In this document: in pieces, positions 41,931 to 51,121 of the stretch
Position numbering within the stretch: position 1 is the first letter of the stretch
Layout: every line of letters begins with the position of its first letter
Source: Rhodobacteraceae bacterium M385
GTDB lineage: Bacteria; Pseudomonadota; Alphaproteobacteria; Rhodobacterales; Rhodobacteraceae
Assembly: GCA_025141835.1 (NCBI GenBank)
Contig: CP081102.1
Span: forward strand, 434,001 to 498,000
Length of the DNA: 64,000 nucleotides
Reading direction: 5' to 3'
Notes under the pieces: generated by a model
Told to the model about the DNA's origin: nothing
Database searches by the model: none
Seen by the model: only the letters and a program-made list of their open reading frames with translations
Translations under genes and position numbers: made by a program

Positions 41931-42891
41931 GGTCCACATGGGCTACCGCGGCCTCGGTCACATCGGCCAATGTGTCCCTTGCCCATTCGATTTCCTGCCA
42001 ATGGGTTGGGACGTCCTTAATGTCTTGGGCCGGGTAGCAGGTGCCGAAATGCCGGAACAGCCAATCCTGCTCGATCCGCGCTTGCGCCTGAATACGGCGG
42101 GCGACGGTGGGTGGCAGCATGAAACGGTGCCCTTTCATGGCAAAGAGTTCGGCCTGATGTTCCCAATAGGTGGGACGTTCCGGCCCCAAGTCGGCATCGG
42201 CGGCGTTAATGGCATCCAACAGATAGATGGCGTCGTGGCATAAGCCCGCTTCGCCGGGATGGTCTAGGATCGTGCCCGGAATGAAATTCAGTCCTGCGAT
42301 GCGCAAAAGATCTTCGGTCAACCCGCCGCGCACGGTGTCTTTGGTGCGGCGCAGATGCACCCGGTTTGCCCCAAGGGCCCGCAGGGCCGCGTCGCAATGT
42401 TCCCGGGCCAACGGCGGATAGGGACGGTCCATCATCTGGGCAATGCGGGCGGTGTCTTGTTTCACGCCTTGCTCGATTCGGCTGGCAGTATGGGAAAGGG
42501 GGTCTTGGATGTAGCACAGCGTTTCCAACTGGTACCCAAGGGCGGCAATCTGGTCATCAAGTCGGGAAAACTGGGCACTGCCCATGGATTGGAAGTGCTG
42601 ACTGGACAACAGGATAACCGGCGCGCCAGTCGCGGCGGCCGCGCGGATCGACGACATCTGCCGTTCAGCCAGACATTTGGCCGCCATGGGCGAAATCCGT
42701 TGCCTCGTATACCAGCTATGGCGGGGGCCTTTGGGATGCACCAGCGCCAACAGATCGTGATGGGCTTCGCCGTCACCGGGATAAAGCGCGCCTCTGCGGG
42801 TCAGGGCAGGGCGGTTTGCGGCCAATGTTCGTTGGATCGCCCGGGTTCCGGTCCGCCCCAGACCTACGTGCATCAATACCCGTTTCACCAT
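41869..42891 (-). CDS. Sulfotransferase-like protein of unknown function
   Basis: A 340-residue protein starting MVKRVLMHVGLGRTGTRAIQ. This start resembles the PAPS-binding loop of sulfotransferases (G-x-x-K/R-T/S-G-T), and the following RTLAANRPALTRRGALYPGD fits the distant sulfotransferase proteins common in marine alphaproteobacteria, where they act on surface polysaccharides. I do not see the second PAPS motif clearly. The ATG at 42891 is preferred over a start 11 codons upstream. It overlaps the tauE end by 62 bases. Confidence 0.6.
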   Translation of the reverse strand: MVKRVLMHVGLGRTGTRAIQRTLAANRPALTRRGALYPGDGEAHHDLLALVHPKGPRHSWYTRQRISPMAAKCLAERQMSSIRAAAATGAPVILLSSQHFQSMGSAQFSRLDDQIAALGYQLETLCYIQDPLSHTASRIEQGVKQDTARIAQMMDRPYPPLAREHCDAALRALGANRVHLRRTKDTVRGGLTEDLLRIAGLNFIPGTILDHPGEAGLCHDAIYLLDAINAADADLGPERPTYWEHQAELFAMKGHRFMLPPTVARRIQAQARIEQDWLFRHFGTCYPAQDIKDVPTHWQEIEWARDTLADVTEAAVAHVDLNPTAPAAQGWPLQPQAMSA

Positions 42892-42975
42892 GTCGAACCT
42901 TCTCCCGTTGCCTAGCCAGATCACGGGTGACTTTGGGCAAAGAAAGTTACGAAATGGTTCGCGGGGTCAGATCAA

Positions 42976-43524
42976 TTACGAGGTGAAGGCCCCAAAACAG
43001 GTGCTGATAACTTGCGGCAGCAATTCGGGCGCGACGACCTCGAACGCGATGTGGAACAGCTCTTCCCCCTCAAGGGTCGTGGCAGAGAATGTCCACGTGC
43101 CCAACACCAGTTCATGGGCATGATCGAAGCTGAACCCCATAAGGTTCCGCCCGGCATCAATGTCTGTGACCCATTGCTCAACGGTGACGTCGCTGCCGGG
43201 GTAGGGCGGATGAGTGACCGTTACCGTGACCGGTTCGTACAACGTCCCAACGGGTGCACTGGCCAAGACGCCAAAGCCGATGCCCAATTCTGCGGGCACA
43301 GCGGTCTGGCGAAATGGAAAGTCAGGGACCGACGGGACGATGTTGATAACACCGGAGGCGGTGGCCGGTGCGGGGTCGCGGCGTTCAGGTTCCTGGGCGC
43401 AGTAGAGCCCGTAGATGAAGTCTGAAAGTAGCGGGCTGACGCGGGCGAGGGCGGCGTCCTGCGCTAAAATGGGGGACGCGAAGCTGACGGCAAGGGTAAG
43501 CAGGACCATGAAGATTAGGCGCAT
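42976..43524 (-). CDS. Secreted DUF3859-type protein
   Basis: A 182-residue protein with a signal peptide (MRLIFMVLLTLAVSFASPILA). The mature part is strand-rich: VPDFPFRQTAVPAELGIGFG, VTVTVTHPPYPGSDVTVEQW and FAFEV-like ends near LFHIAFEVVAPELL. This layout matches DUF3859, whose function is unknown. The ATG at 43524 is the only start that puts the signal peptide at the N-terminus. Confidence 0.75.
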   Translation of the reverse strand: MRLIFMVLLTLAVSFASPILAQDAALARVSPLLSDFIYGLYCAQEPERRDPAPATASGVINIVPSVPDFPFRQTAVPAELGIGFGVLASAPVGTLYEPVTVTVTHPPYPGSDVTVEQWVTDIDAGRNLMGFSFDHAHELVLGTWTFSATTLEGEELFHIAFEVVAPELLPQVISTCFGAFTS

Positions 43525-43606
43525 GACGACCTCCGAGGGGCGAACTCGCAATAGGGTAGCGCGATAGCGCAGCCTTGCCCACATCCGGTTTCCCACCAAG
43601 TGAACG

Positions 43607-43640
43607 GAAAACGGCCACCCGTAGGGAGTGGCCGTTTCAA
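43607..43640 (-). terminator. Terminator of pckA
   Basis: On the minus strand AAACGGCCAC pairs with GTGGCCGTTT over ten bases, with TTTTCC after it. It lies 24 bases past the pckA stop. Confidence 0.8.
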
Positions 43641-43660
43641 TTCTAGCAAGAAGGTGGCGC

Positions 43661-45256
43661 CTAGATCGCAGCGGCTTTCACGTCGTCGTCGATATGGTCG
43701 ACATATTGGGCGAAGTTGTCGGCGAACATGTCTACCAACCGTTGTGCTTGGCGGTCATAGCTATCGACATTGTCCCAAGTGCGGCGTGGGTCCAGCAGCA
43801 GGTCGGCCACGCCGTTGCAATGGACGGGCACGTCGAAGCCGAAGTTGGGATCGCGGCGGAACTCTCCTTCATTCAGGGAACCGTCAAGCGCGGCTGTCAG
43901 AAGCGACCGTGTGGCACGGATCGGCATGCGTGACCCGGTGCCGAATGCGCCGCCGGTCCAGCCGGTGTTCACCAGCCAGCAAGTCGCGCCATGCTCGGCG
44001 ATTTTCTGGCGCAGCAGGTCGCCGTAGACCTCTGGGCGGCGCGGCATGAACGGCGCGCCGAAACAGGTGGAGAAGGTCGGTGTGGGCTCGGTCACCCCGC
44101 GCTCTGTGCCTGCAACCTTGGCCGTGAAGCCCGAAAGGAAGTGATACATCGCCTGCGCCGGTGTCAGTCGCGCGATGGGAGGTAACACGCCAAAAGCGTC
44201 ACAGGTCAGCATGATGATATTTTTGGGCGCCCCACCCATACCGGTACCCGAGGCGTTGGAAATCATCTCGATCGGGTAGGCGCAGCGCATGTTGGCGGTC
44301 AGGCTGTCGTCGTCGAAATCAAGCTCTAGCGTGTCTTCGTCGTAGACCATGTTCTCGATCACGGTGCTGAACTTCTGCGTGGTGGCGTAGATTTCAGGCT
44401 CTGCCTCTTGGCGCAGGTTGATCGTCTTGGCGTAGCAGCCGCCCTCAAAGTTGAAGATGCCTGTATCGGACCAGCCGTGTTCATCATCGCCAATCAAGGT
44501 GCGTGACGGGTCTGCGGACAGTGTGGTCTTGCCCGTTCCAGACAGGCCGAAGAACACGGCGCTATCATCAGGGTCGTCAATCGCGTGGTTGGCCGAGCAA
44601 TGCATCGCCATGACGCCCTTGCCGGGCAAGATGTAGTTCAGAAGAGTGAAAACCGATTTCTTGTTTTCGCCCGCGTATTCGGTGTTGCCGATCAAGATCA
44701 GCTTCTTCTCGAAGTTCAGCGCGATCACCGTTTCCGATTTGCAGCCGTGGCGGGCCGGGTCTGCCTTGAAGCTGGGGCAGTTGATGATGGTGAATTCGGG
44801 GATGAAGCTCGCCAGTTCCTCGGCATCGGGTCGGCGCAGAAGGTGGCGGATAAAGAGGTTATGCCAAGCCAGTTCCGACACCACTCGCACGTCAAGGCGG
44901 TGGGCTGGGTCAGCGCCGCCGAAAAGGTCTTGGACGTAGTAATCGCCGCCCTTCATGTGGTCGAGCATATCGGCGTAGAGCGCATCAAACGCCTCGGGCG
45001 ACATGGGGGCGTTGTTTTCCCACCAGATGTGATCTTCGACTTCCGGGGTGCGCACGACGAATTTGTCGTTGGGGGAGCGGCCCGTGAACTGCCCGGTCGA
45101 GACAAGAAACGTGCCGCCCTGTCCGATGCGGCCTTCGCCGTTTTCGACCGCTGCTTGCATTAAGGCGGGCTCAAGCAAGTTATAATAGACCGAGCCGAGC
45201 CCCAGAATACCTTGCTGGTCAAGTGTATGTGCGGGGTTAACGCGTCCATGGGTCAT
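43661..45256 (-). CDS. pckA: Phosphoenolpyruvate carboxykinase (ATP)
   Basis: Converts oxaloacetate to phosphoenolpyruvate with ATP, the entry to gluconeogenesis from C4 acids. TGQFTGRSPNDKF near residue 50 binds substrate, LSGTGKTTLSADPSR is the P-loop, and the metal-binding GDDEHGWSDTGIFNFEGGCYAK follows. Length is 531 residues. The ATG at 45256 is the family start; a longer frame extends 74 residues upstream but is not conserved. It is divergent from chvI across 359 bases. This pckA-chvI order is known from rhizobia and Brucella. Confidence 0.97.
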   Translation of the reverse strand: MTHGRVNPAHTLDQQGILGLGSVYYNLLEPALMQAAVENGEGRIGQGGTFLVSTGQFTGRSPNDKFVVRTPEVEDHIWWENNAPMSPEAFDALYADMLDHMKGGDYYVQDLFGGADPAHRLDVRVVSELAWHNLFIRHLLRRPDAEELASFIPEFTIINCPSFKADPARHGCKSETVIALNFEKKLILIGNTEYAGENKKSVFTLLNYILPGKGVMAMHCSANHAIDDPDDSAVFFGLSGTGKTTLSADPSRTLIGDDEHGWSDTGIFNFEGGCYAKTINLRQEAEPEIYATTQKFSTVIENMVYDEDTLELDFDDDSLTANMRCAYPIEMISNASGTGMGGAPKNIIMLTCDAFGVLPPIARLTPAQAMYHFLSGFTAKVAGTERGVTEPTPTFSTCFGAPFMPRRPEVYGDLLRQKIAEHGATCWLVNTGWTGGAFGTGSRMPIRATRSLLTAALDGSLNEGEFRRDPNFGFDVPVHCNGVADLLLDPRRTWDNVDSYDRQAQRLVDMFADNFAQYVDHIDDDVKAAAI

Positions 45257-45615
45257 GGCTCTTAAGCTCCTGTCGGGCGGTCTGTCGCCCTGTTTTGATG
45301 TGACGACACAACCTGAGTGCGGTGCCGTGCCTTCGCTATAACATGCGAATTTTGGGACTGAACAGGACAGGACCGCACAGTTAGCGCAACCAAAACGAAA
45401 TTTTGTTTCGTGACGGAGAGCGGTGTCGCCAATGGTGAAATAAGGCGCATCTGCCCTATTTTGGTCACAATCCTTCACCGGGCATTAACGCAATTTGGCC
45501 ACAGTACTGCGCATCACGAGGGTCAAGGGCGTGATTTTCATTGATTCTCTCGAATGAAAACTGGACACTGCTGGAAAATATAAAAGAACTGAGCAGTAAT
45601 CTGAGGACATAGCCG
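45257..45615. promoter_or_regulatory. 359-base gene-free region between pckA and chvI
   Basis: No coding gene is supported here. It must hold the divergent promoters of pckA and chvI. It contains the perfect inverted repeat ACGAAATTTTGTTTCGT at 45395-45411 (arms of six bases), about 140 bases before the pckA start, which is a candidate operator. The 3' part next to chvI is AT-rich (AAAATATAAAAG near 45575). Confidence 0.5.
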
Positions 45616-46317
45616 ATGGCGCGTATCGCACTTGTCGATGACGACAGGAACATCCTGACGTCTGTATCGATGACCCTTGAGGCAGAGGGTTTCGATGTCG
45701 AAACATATAATGATGGGCAGTCTGCACTGGACGCCTTCAATCGCAAATTGCCGGATCTGGGTGTCTTCGACATCAAGATGCCGCGTATGGACGGGATGGA
45801 TTTGCTCCAACGTCTGCGCACCAAGTCGCAGATGCCGGTGATCTTTCTCACCTCCAAAGATGACGAGATTGATGAACTGATGGGTCTGCGCATGGGGGCC
45901 GATGACTACGTGCGTAAGCCGTTTTCTCAGCGTCTTCTCGTGGAACGCATCCGCTCGATCCTGCGGCGCCAAGACGCGATTGCGTCCGATGCCGCCGGCG
46001 CGCCAGAGGAAACGACGGTCCTTGATCGGGGCGATCTTCAGATGGACCCTCTGCGCCACGCCGTGACGTGGAAGGGCCGTGATGTGACCCTGACCGTTAC
46101 AGAATTCTTGTTGCTGCAAGCGCTGGCACAGCGTCCGGGCTTCGTGAAGTCCCGGGACCAACTGATGGATGTCGCCTACGACGAGCAAGTCTACGTCGAC
46201 GACCGCACCATCGACAGCCACATCAAGCGGCTGCGCAAGAAGATGCGCTCTGTCGATAATGAGTTCTCCGCGATCGAGACGCTCTACGGCATTGGCTACC
46301 GCTACAACGAAGAATAG
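45616..46317 (+). CDS. chvI: Two-component response regulator ChvI
   Basis: OmpR-type regulator of 233 residues. The receiver has VDDDRNILTSV, the phosphorylatable Asp in FDIKMPRMDGMD, the conserved Thr/Ser in FLTSKDDE and the Lys in VRKPFSQR. The winged-helix DNA-binding domain covers the last ~100 residues (TVTEFLLLQALAQRPGFVKS). It is the ortholog of ChvI/BvrR, which responds to envelope or acid stress and controls surface and carbon functions in other alphaproteobacteria. It is followed nine bases later by chvG. Confidence 0.94.
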   Translation: MARIALVDDDRNILTSVSMTLEAEGFDVETYNDGQSALDAFNRKLPDLGVFDIKMPRMDGMDLLQRLRTKSQMPVIFLTSKDDEIDELMGLRMGADDYVRKPFSQRLLVERIRSILRRQDAIASDAAGAPEETTVLDRGDLQMDPLRHAVTWKGRDVTLTVTEFLLLQALAQRPGFVKSRDQLMDVAYDEQVYVDDRTIDSHIKRLRKKMRSVDNEFSAIETLYGIGYRYNEE

Positions 46318-46326
46318 GGGCCTCCC

Positions 46327-48051
46327 GTGCCAGCAGATGTCTCTATGACCAACCGCCGCGCCGCTGAGCGGGCGGATATTGTGTTGGGCGAAGATTGGGA
46401 CCGTCCCCAATCCGGCGTGGAATCCGAACTGCGTGCGGCCCGGAAGCGTCGGTCCTTGATCTCGCTGAATTCCTCGCCCTTGGCGCGCAAGATCATCTTG
46501 TTCAACCTGATGGCTATCATGGCCTTGGGGATTTTGTTCCTGTGGTTGAACCCGGTGCGCGACAGCCTTGTGGTGCAACGTGAACGGGCCTTGGCAAGCG
46601 AAGCGCAGCTGATTTCAGATATCTTCGAGGCGCATTTACCCGAAGCGGCCCCCGCCAACCTTGTGACGGGCGACGGCATCGATGCGGAAAGCGTTTTGTC
46701 ACGCATCGGCATTCCCGACGGGATGGAGGTTTTCGTATTCTCCGCCGACGGCGTTCCTGTGACATCGACCCAAGACATTGCACGGGGCGGCGTGCGCCCG
46801 GTGCAGGGACTGGCCCATCAACCCCGTGAATCGCTGCTGATTACCGACGCTTTGGTTTCGGTCTATTCCGCCTTTTCCCGGGTTCTGGGTAACGGCGAAG
46901 ACCCAAGCACGCCCACGACCGGGCCAGAGGATCACGCCGATCTTGCCGATGCGGCCATGGGTGGTGCAACGATCCTTCAACGTGGCACCGATGCGACGGG
47001 TTCTGTCTTTGCGGCGGCTTCCCCGATCGAAGGGGCAGGCGGGATTGTCGGCGCAATCATCGTGACCACCGCCGCTGGCGAAATCGACCAGCTGGTGCGG
47101 GTGGAACAAGAGCAATTGCTTCAGATGTTCGTTGTGGCGCTGTTGGTGTCTATTGTCCTTTCTCTGGTGCTGGCCTCGACCATTGCCAACCCTTTGGCGG
47201 ACCTGTCCGCCGCCGCAGAACTGGGGCGGGACAAGAACGCGCGGAAGATGTCGCCGACCCGCGTACGCATCCCTGATCTGACGGGGCGCCCGGATGAAAT
47301 CGGGCGGCTCTCTGGGGCGCTGCGTGGCATGGTTGCCGCGCTCTATGACCGGATCGACAGCAACGAACAGTTTGCCGCCGATGTGAGCCACGAGATCAAG
47401 AACCCACTTGCCTCGCTCCGGTCGGCGGTCGGCACGCTGGAATTCGCCCAGACAAGTGAACAGCGCAAGCGCCTGATCGACGTGATTGAACATGACGTAC
47501 ACCGTTTGGATCGTCTGGTAAGCGATATCTCCAATGCGTCGCGGCTCGATAGTGAACTGGTGAAAGAGGAGGAGGAAGAGTTCAATCTGGTCCGCACCCT
47601 CGACAACCTGTCGCAATACCACTCGGAAGAAGCGGGCAAGCAGGGGATCGAGTTCATTACCGACCTGCCCTCGGACGAAATCATTATTGCAGGCCTCGAA
47701 GGGCGCTTGGCACAGGTGTTCGTGAACCTGCTGAGCAACGCGATTTCCTTCTGCGAAGAAGGTGATGCCGTACGTCTCTGGACCCGTCGGCGCGAAAACC
47801 GCGTGTTGATCGTTGTGGAAGACACCGGCCCCGGCATCCCGGAAGAGGCGCTGACAAAGGTGTTCAACCGCTTCTACTCGGAACGTCCTGCGAACCAGTT
47901 TGGTAACAACTCGGGCCTTGGCCTCGCGATCTCTAAGCAGATTGTGGAAGCCCATGGCGGTGTGATCTGGGCCGAGAACATTCGCCCCACCGAGGCCGAC
48001 ATCACGTCCGAGCCTTTGGGCGCGCGTTTTGTTGTCGGTCTGCCGATCTGA
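46327..48051 (+). CDS. chvG: Sensor histidine kinase ChvG
   Basis: Membrane kinase partner of ChvI, 574 residues from a GTG; an ATG six codons later is also possible. Two membrane segments are at about 57-78 and 262-284, bounding a periplasmic sensor domain. A HAMP-like segment follows, then the phosphorylated His in FAADVSHEIKNPLAS, and the ATPase boxes NLLSNAISFCEEG, VEDTGPGIPEE and NNSGLGLAIS. The repressor ExoR that binds ChvG in rhizobia is not in the window. It lies in the chvI-chvG-hprK-rapZ-EIIA-HPr run, with three bases to hprK. Confidence 0.94.
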   Translation: MPADVSMTNRRAAERADIVLGEDWDRPQSGVESELRAARKRRSLISLNSSPLARKIILFNLMAIMALGILFLWLNPVRDSLVVQRERALASEAQLISDIFEAHLPEAAPANLVTGDGIDAESVLSRIGIPDGMEVFVFSADGVPVTSTQDIARGGVRPVQGLAHQPRESLLITDALVSVYSAFSRVLGNGEDPSTPTTGPEDHADLADAAMGGATILQRGTDATGSVFAAASPIEGAGGIVGAIIVTTAAGEIDQLVRVEQEQLLQMFVVALLVSIVLSLVLASTIANPLADLSAAAELGRDKNARKMSPTRVRIPDLTGRPDEIGRLSGALRGMVAALYDRIDSNEQFAADVSHEIKNPLASLRSAVGTLEFAQTSEQRKRLIDVIEHDVHRLDRLVSDISNASRLDSELVKEEEEEFNLVRTLDNLSQYHSEEAGKQGIEFITDLPSDEIIIAGLEGRLAQVFVNLLSNAISFCEEGDAVRLWTRRRENRVLIVVEDTGPGIPEEALTKVFNRFYSERPANQFGNNSGLGLAISKQIVEAHGGVIWAENIRPTEADITSEPLGARFVVGLPI

Positions 48052-48054
48052 TCC

Positions 48055-48516
48055 GTGACACCGATGCCTGAGGATTTGGCCCAAAGGGCCATCTCCCGCG
48101 AGGGCGACAGGTTGTTTTTCCACGCAACAGGCATTGCCGTGGCGGGCAAGGGGGTGTTGATCCTTGGCCCCTCGGGCAGCGGGAAGTCCACACTGGCGTT
48201 GGAGCTGATCGCCTTGGGGGGCGCGCTGATTTCGGACGACGGTATTTGGCTGGAGGCGGGGCAGTTATGTGCCCCCAGGTCCGCGCCCGCGTTGATAGAG
48301 GCACGCGGTATCGGCTTGCTGAACGCGGGCTCACTCTGCCCGAGCGCGCCCCTGATGGCGGTTGTTGATCTGTCGCGGACCGAACCGGAGCGGCTGCCAC
48401 CGACACGCTCCGTCTTGGTACATGACCAAACGGCGATGTTGATCCTTGGTGCAGAACAGCACAGGCTGGCTGTGTCGCTTTTACATTTGCTTCGATATGG
48501 TAAGGCTGACGTGTAA
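48055..48516 (+). CDS. hprK: HPr kinase/phosphorylase, short form
   Basis: Phosphorylates HPr on a serine and can reverse it. Only the C-terminal catalytic domain is present (153 residues), as in other alphaproteobacteria. The P-loop is ILGPSGSGKSTLAL at about residues 36-49, followed by the LISDDGIWLEA strand. The domain that Firmicute HprK has in front is absent. It starts at GTG three bases after chvG, with an ATG three codons in. Together with the EIIA and HPr genes downstream it forms a regulatory, non-transporting PTS. Confidence 0.9.
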   Translation: MTPMPEDLAQRAISREGDRLFFHATGIAVAGKGVLILGPSGSGKSTLALELIALGGALISDDGIWLEAGQLCAPRSAPALIEARGIGLLNAGSLCPSAPLMAVVDLSRTEPERLPPTRSVLVHDQTAMLILGAEQHRLAVSLLHLLRYGKADV

Positions 48517-48544
48517 CACCAATCGTGCATAGGGCCCCTTCTCC

Positions 48545-49492
48545 ATGCCAACGCATTCACAACGCGCCCATGTGGTTTTTATCACTGGTCCCTCCGGGGC
48601 TGGGCGCACGACAGCGATCAACGCCCTGGAAGATCTAGGATTTGAGGCGATTGATAACCTTCCCCTTAGCCTGCTGCCCCGCCTGTTGGAGGGCGCGCCG
48701 CCGGACCGCCCACTGGCCTTGGGCATTGATCCACGCACCCGAAACTTCGACGCGTTTGATTTGATTTCGGCCCACGATAGGTTGCAAAAAGACCCCGATT
48801 GCGCCGTTGATCTGGTCTACATGGATTGCGAGCCAGAGACGTTGCAACGCCGCTATTCCGAGACGCGCCGCCGGCATCCCTTGGCCCCCGACGCCACCCC
48901 GGCTGAAGGCATCGCTATGGAGCGAGACATGCTGGCGCCACTGCGGCTCCATGCGGATGTTCTGATTGATACCACGAACATGACCCCGCACCGCACCCGT
49001 GAGGAATTGGGCCGCTTTTTCGCCCGTGATGGCGACCCGAAAATGGCGGTGCAGGTGATGTCGTTTTCTTACAAGCGCGCCCTGCCGACTGGCGCGGATT
49101 TGGTGTTTGACTGTCGCTTCCTGCGCAACCCTCACTGGGAACCCGACCTGCGCGCCAAGGATGGCAGGGGGGCGGAAGTGCAAGCCTATGTTACGGCGGA
49201 CGCTCGATTTGAAACCTTCCGCACCCAGATAAACGAGATGCTGGATATGCTGCTTCCGGCTTTCAAAGAGGAAGGCAAAAGCCACCTTACGGTCGCCTTC
49301 GGGTGTACAGGGGGGCGGCATCGATCCGTTAGTCTGGTCGAGATAATATCGACGCGGCTTGCGGAAGAGGGTTGGCAAGTGTCAAAAAGGCATCGTGACG
49401 TAGACAGAGACACATTAAGCAACGACCGAGATCGCGGACCCATCACTTGGGCTGCTGCCTCGACCGGAGATGGAGAGGCAAAGCAAACGTGA
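48545..49492 (+). CDS. rapZ: RNase adapter protein RapZ (YvcJ family)
   Basis: Nucleotide-binding protein of 315 residues; in E. coli RapZ guides RNase E to the GlmZ small RNA in control of glucosamine-6-phosphate synthase. The Walker A region reads GPSGAGRTTAINALED, with Arg in place of the usual Lys. The Walker B-like LVYMDCEPETLQRRYSETRRRHPL and the C-terminal FGCTGGRHRSVSLVE are standard. It is embedded between hprK and the EIIA gene, and its stop overlaps the EIIA GTG start by four bases. Confidence 0.93.
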   Translation: MPTHSQRAHVVFITGPSGAGRTTAINALEDLGFEAIDNLPLSLLPRLLEGAPPDRPLALGIDPRTRNFDAFDLISAHDRLQKDPDCAVDLVYMDCEPETLQRRYSETRRRHPLAPDATPAEGIAMERDMLAPLRLHADVLIDTTNMTPHRTREELGRFFARDGDPKMAVQVMSFSYKRALPTGADLVFDCRFLRNPHWEPDLRAKDGRGAEVQAYVTADARFETFRTQINEMLDMLLPAFKEEGKSHLTVAFGCTGGRHRSVSLVEIISTRLAEEGWQVSKRHRDVDRDTLSNDRDRGPITWAAASTGDGEAKQT

Positions 49493-49881
49493 TCGGCATC
49501 GTGATCGTCGCCCATGGCGGCTTGGCGAAAGAGCTGAAGCGGGCCACGGAGCATGTCGTGGGCGCGCAGCCTGCGATGGTGGCTATCCCCATCGGGCCAG
49601 AGGATGATCGCGCCACGCGTACGCGGGAAATCTGCGACGCGGCGGACGCGGTGGACATCGGGGATGGCGTTGTCGTGGTGACAGATATGTATGGTGGATC
49701 ACCCTCGAACCTCTCGTTGCACGCCTGCCGTCCGGCAAATCGCAAAATCCTGACAGGGGTGAATTTGCCCATGTTGGTGAAGCTGGTGAAGTCACGTCAG
49801 TTGACTGTGGAAGAAGCAGTATCCCGCGCGGCAGAGGCCGGGCGGCGCTATATAAACAGCTTCGACGGAGCACCAGAATGA
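49489..49881 (+). CDS. PTS EIIA component, mannose family (regulatory)
   Basis: A 130-residue EIIA-Man domain. The phosphorylatable histidine is in GIVIVAHGGLAKELKRA at about residue 9, and VVVTDMYGGSPSNLSLHACR is the second conserved region. No EIIB or EIIC gene is present, so the protein is expected to regulate rather than transport. It overlaps the rapZ end by four bases (GTGA) and is followed by HPr 16 bases later. The GTG at 49489 is chosen because upstream readings lie inside rapZ. Confidence 0.93.
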   Translation: MIGIVIVAHGGLAKELKRATEHVVGAQPAMVAIPIGPEDDRATRTREICDAADAVDIGDGVVVVTDMYGGSPSNLSLHACRPANRKILTGVNLPMLVKLVKSRQLTVEEAVSRAAEAGRRYINSFDGAPE

Positions 49882-49897
49882 CCGAGGGGAGACGGGC

Positions 49898-50179
49898 ATG
49901 AGTGATACGAACACGACAAGGAAGATGAAAATCATCAACGTCAAAGGGCTGCACGCGCGCGCGTCGGCTCGGTTCGTAGAGGTTGCGGAGTCGTTTGACG
50001 CTACGGCAATCGTCCGAAAGGATGGGCTGAGTGCTGCCGGTGATAGCATTATGGGCCTTTTAATGTTGGCAGCTTCCATGGGAACCTTTATTGAGGTTGA
50101 AACCAGTGGAGCTGAGGCCGACCGCCTTGCGGATGCGCTGGAAGCTCTGGTCGCCGACCGGTTCGGCGAGGAAACCTGA
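49898..50179 (+). CDS. HPr phosphocarrier protein
   Basis: A 93-residue phosphocarrier. The active histidine is in NVKGLHARASARFVEVAESF at about residue 19, and the regulatory serine target of HprK is in SAAGDSIMGLLMLAAS near residue 50. With HprK, EIIA and a distant EI (not in the window) it would make up the nitrogen/regulatory PTS of alphaproteobacteria. A GGGGAG ribosome-binding site precedes the ATG. Confidence 0.94.
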   Translation: MSDTNTTRKMKIINVKGLHARASARFVEVAESFDATAIVRKDGLSAAGDSIMGLLMLAASMGTFIEVETSGAEADRLADALEALVADRFGEET

Positions 50180-50224
50180 GGGGCTACGGACATGGCCGCG
50201 AAGGATGATGAAAGACGAGGGCAC

Positions 50225-51121
50225 ATGACGGATCTAAGTACCCGAAATGTTTCGGCCCCTGCGCCGACCCGCGGCACAGGACCAAATGGGACCTATGATC
50301 GGCGATCTCTGACCTATTCCAATTCTTTTCCAAACCCGTTTGTGCGGTACACGATCAAAGCGATCGAATGGATGACCGGCAAGTTTACGGTCATCAAGCG
50401 GATCCGTCAGTTTGAAGGTTTGGGCGAGTTTAAAGGGCAAGCATTCTGGCCCGCCACCATGCGGGTGATGGGCATTGACCTTCAGACCCCTGAGCACCAA
50501 TTGGACCGCATCCCCGCAGAGGGTCCGGTGATTTTTGTGGCGAACCACCCGCATGGGTTGGTGGACGGCATGATCTTGGCGGACCTGATTGGCCGCCGCC
50601 GCGATGACTACCGCATTCTGACGCGGGCGCTGTTGACCGGCATTGACGAGGCCGCATCGGGGTACATGATCTCGGTCCCGTTCCCCCATGAGCCCGACGC
50701 ACAGCAAAAGATGCTGGATATGCGCGCGGCAGCTATGGCGCATCTGAAGGCGGGCGGATTGATCTCGTTGTTTCCATCGGGTGCAGTCGCGGCATCGGAC
50801 CGGATGTGGGGACAACCCATTGAGGGCGAGTGGAACGTGTTCACCGCCAAGATGATCCGCAACTCCGGCGCGACGATTGTGCCGTGTTTCTTCACCGGAC
50901 AAAACAGCCGAGCCTACCAGATTGCCAACCGGATCAGCCCGGTGATCCGTCAGGGCCTGTTGATCCACGAGGTGGTAAAAAGCTTCGATAAGCCTCAGGC
51001 GCCGATTATCGGTAACCCGATCCCGCCTGAAGAATGGCAAGAACGCATCAAGAAGCCACGGGAGTTTATGGCGTGGCTACGGGAGCGGACCTTGTCGCTT
51101 GGAGAGAACCCAGACCAGTAA
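50225..51121 (+). CDS. Lysophospholipid acyltransferase family protein
   Basis: An acyltransferase of 298 residues (or 309 from an ATG at 50192). The catalytic block is VIFVANHPHGLVDGMILADLI and the glycerophosphate-binding block is LISLFPSGAVAASDRMWG. VPCFFTGQNSRAYQIANR is the third conserved region. The family acylates lysophospholipids or hydroxyacyl lipids such as ornithine lipids at the membrane. It follows HPr on the same strand but its lipid substrate cannot be assigned. The stop codon is the start of a terminator hairpin. Confidence 0.87.
   Translation: MTDLSTRNVSAPAPTRGTGPNGTYDRRSLTYSNSFPNPFVRYTIKAIEWMTGKFTVIKRIRQFEGLGEFKGQAFWPATMRVMGIDLQTPEHQLDRIPAEGPVIFVANHPHGLVDGMILADLIGRRRDDYRILTRALLTGIDEAASGYMISVPFPHEPDAQQKMLDMRAAAMAHLKAGGLISLFPSGAVAASDRMWGQPIEGEWNVFTAKMIRNSGATIVPCFFTGQNSRAYQIANRISPVIRQGLLIHEVVKSFDKPQAPIIGNPIPPEEWQERIKKPREFMAWLRERTLSLGENPDQ

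Noticed and set aside
46699..48123. A 474-codon minus-strand frame
   Set aside because: It mirrors chvG, whose kinase motifs are intact, so it is a by-product of codon bias.
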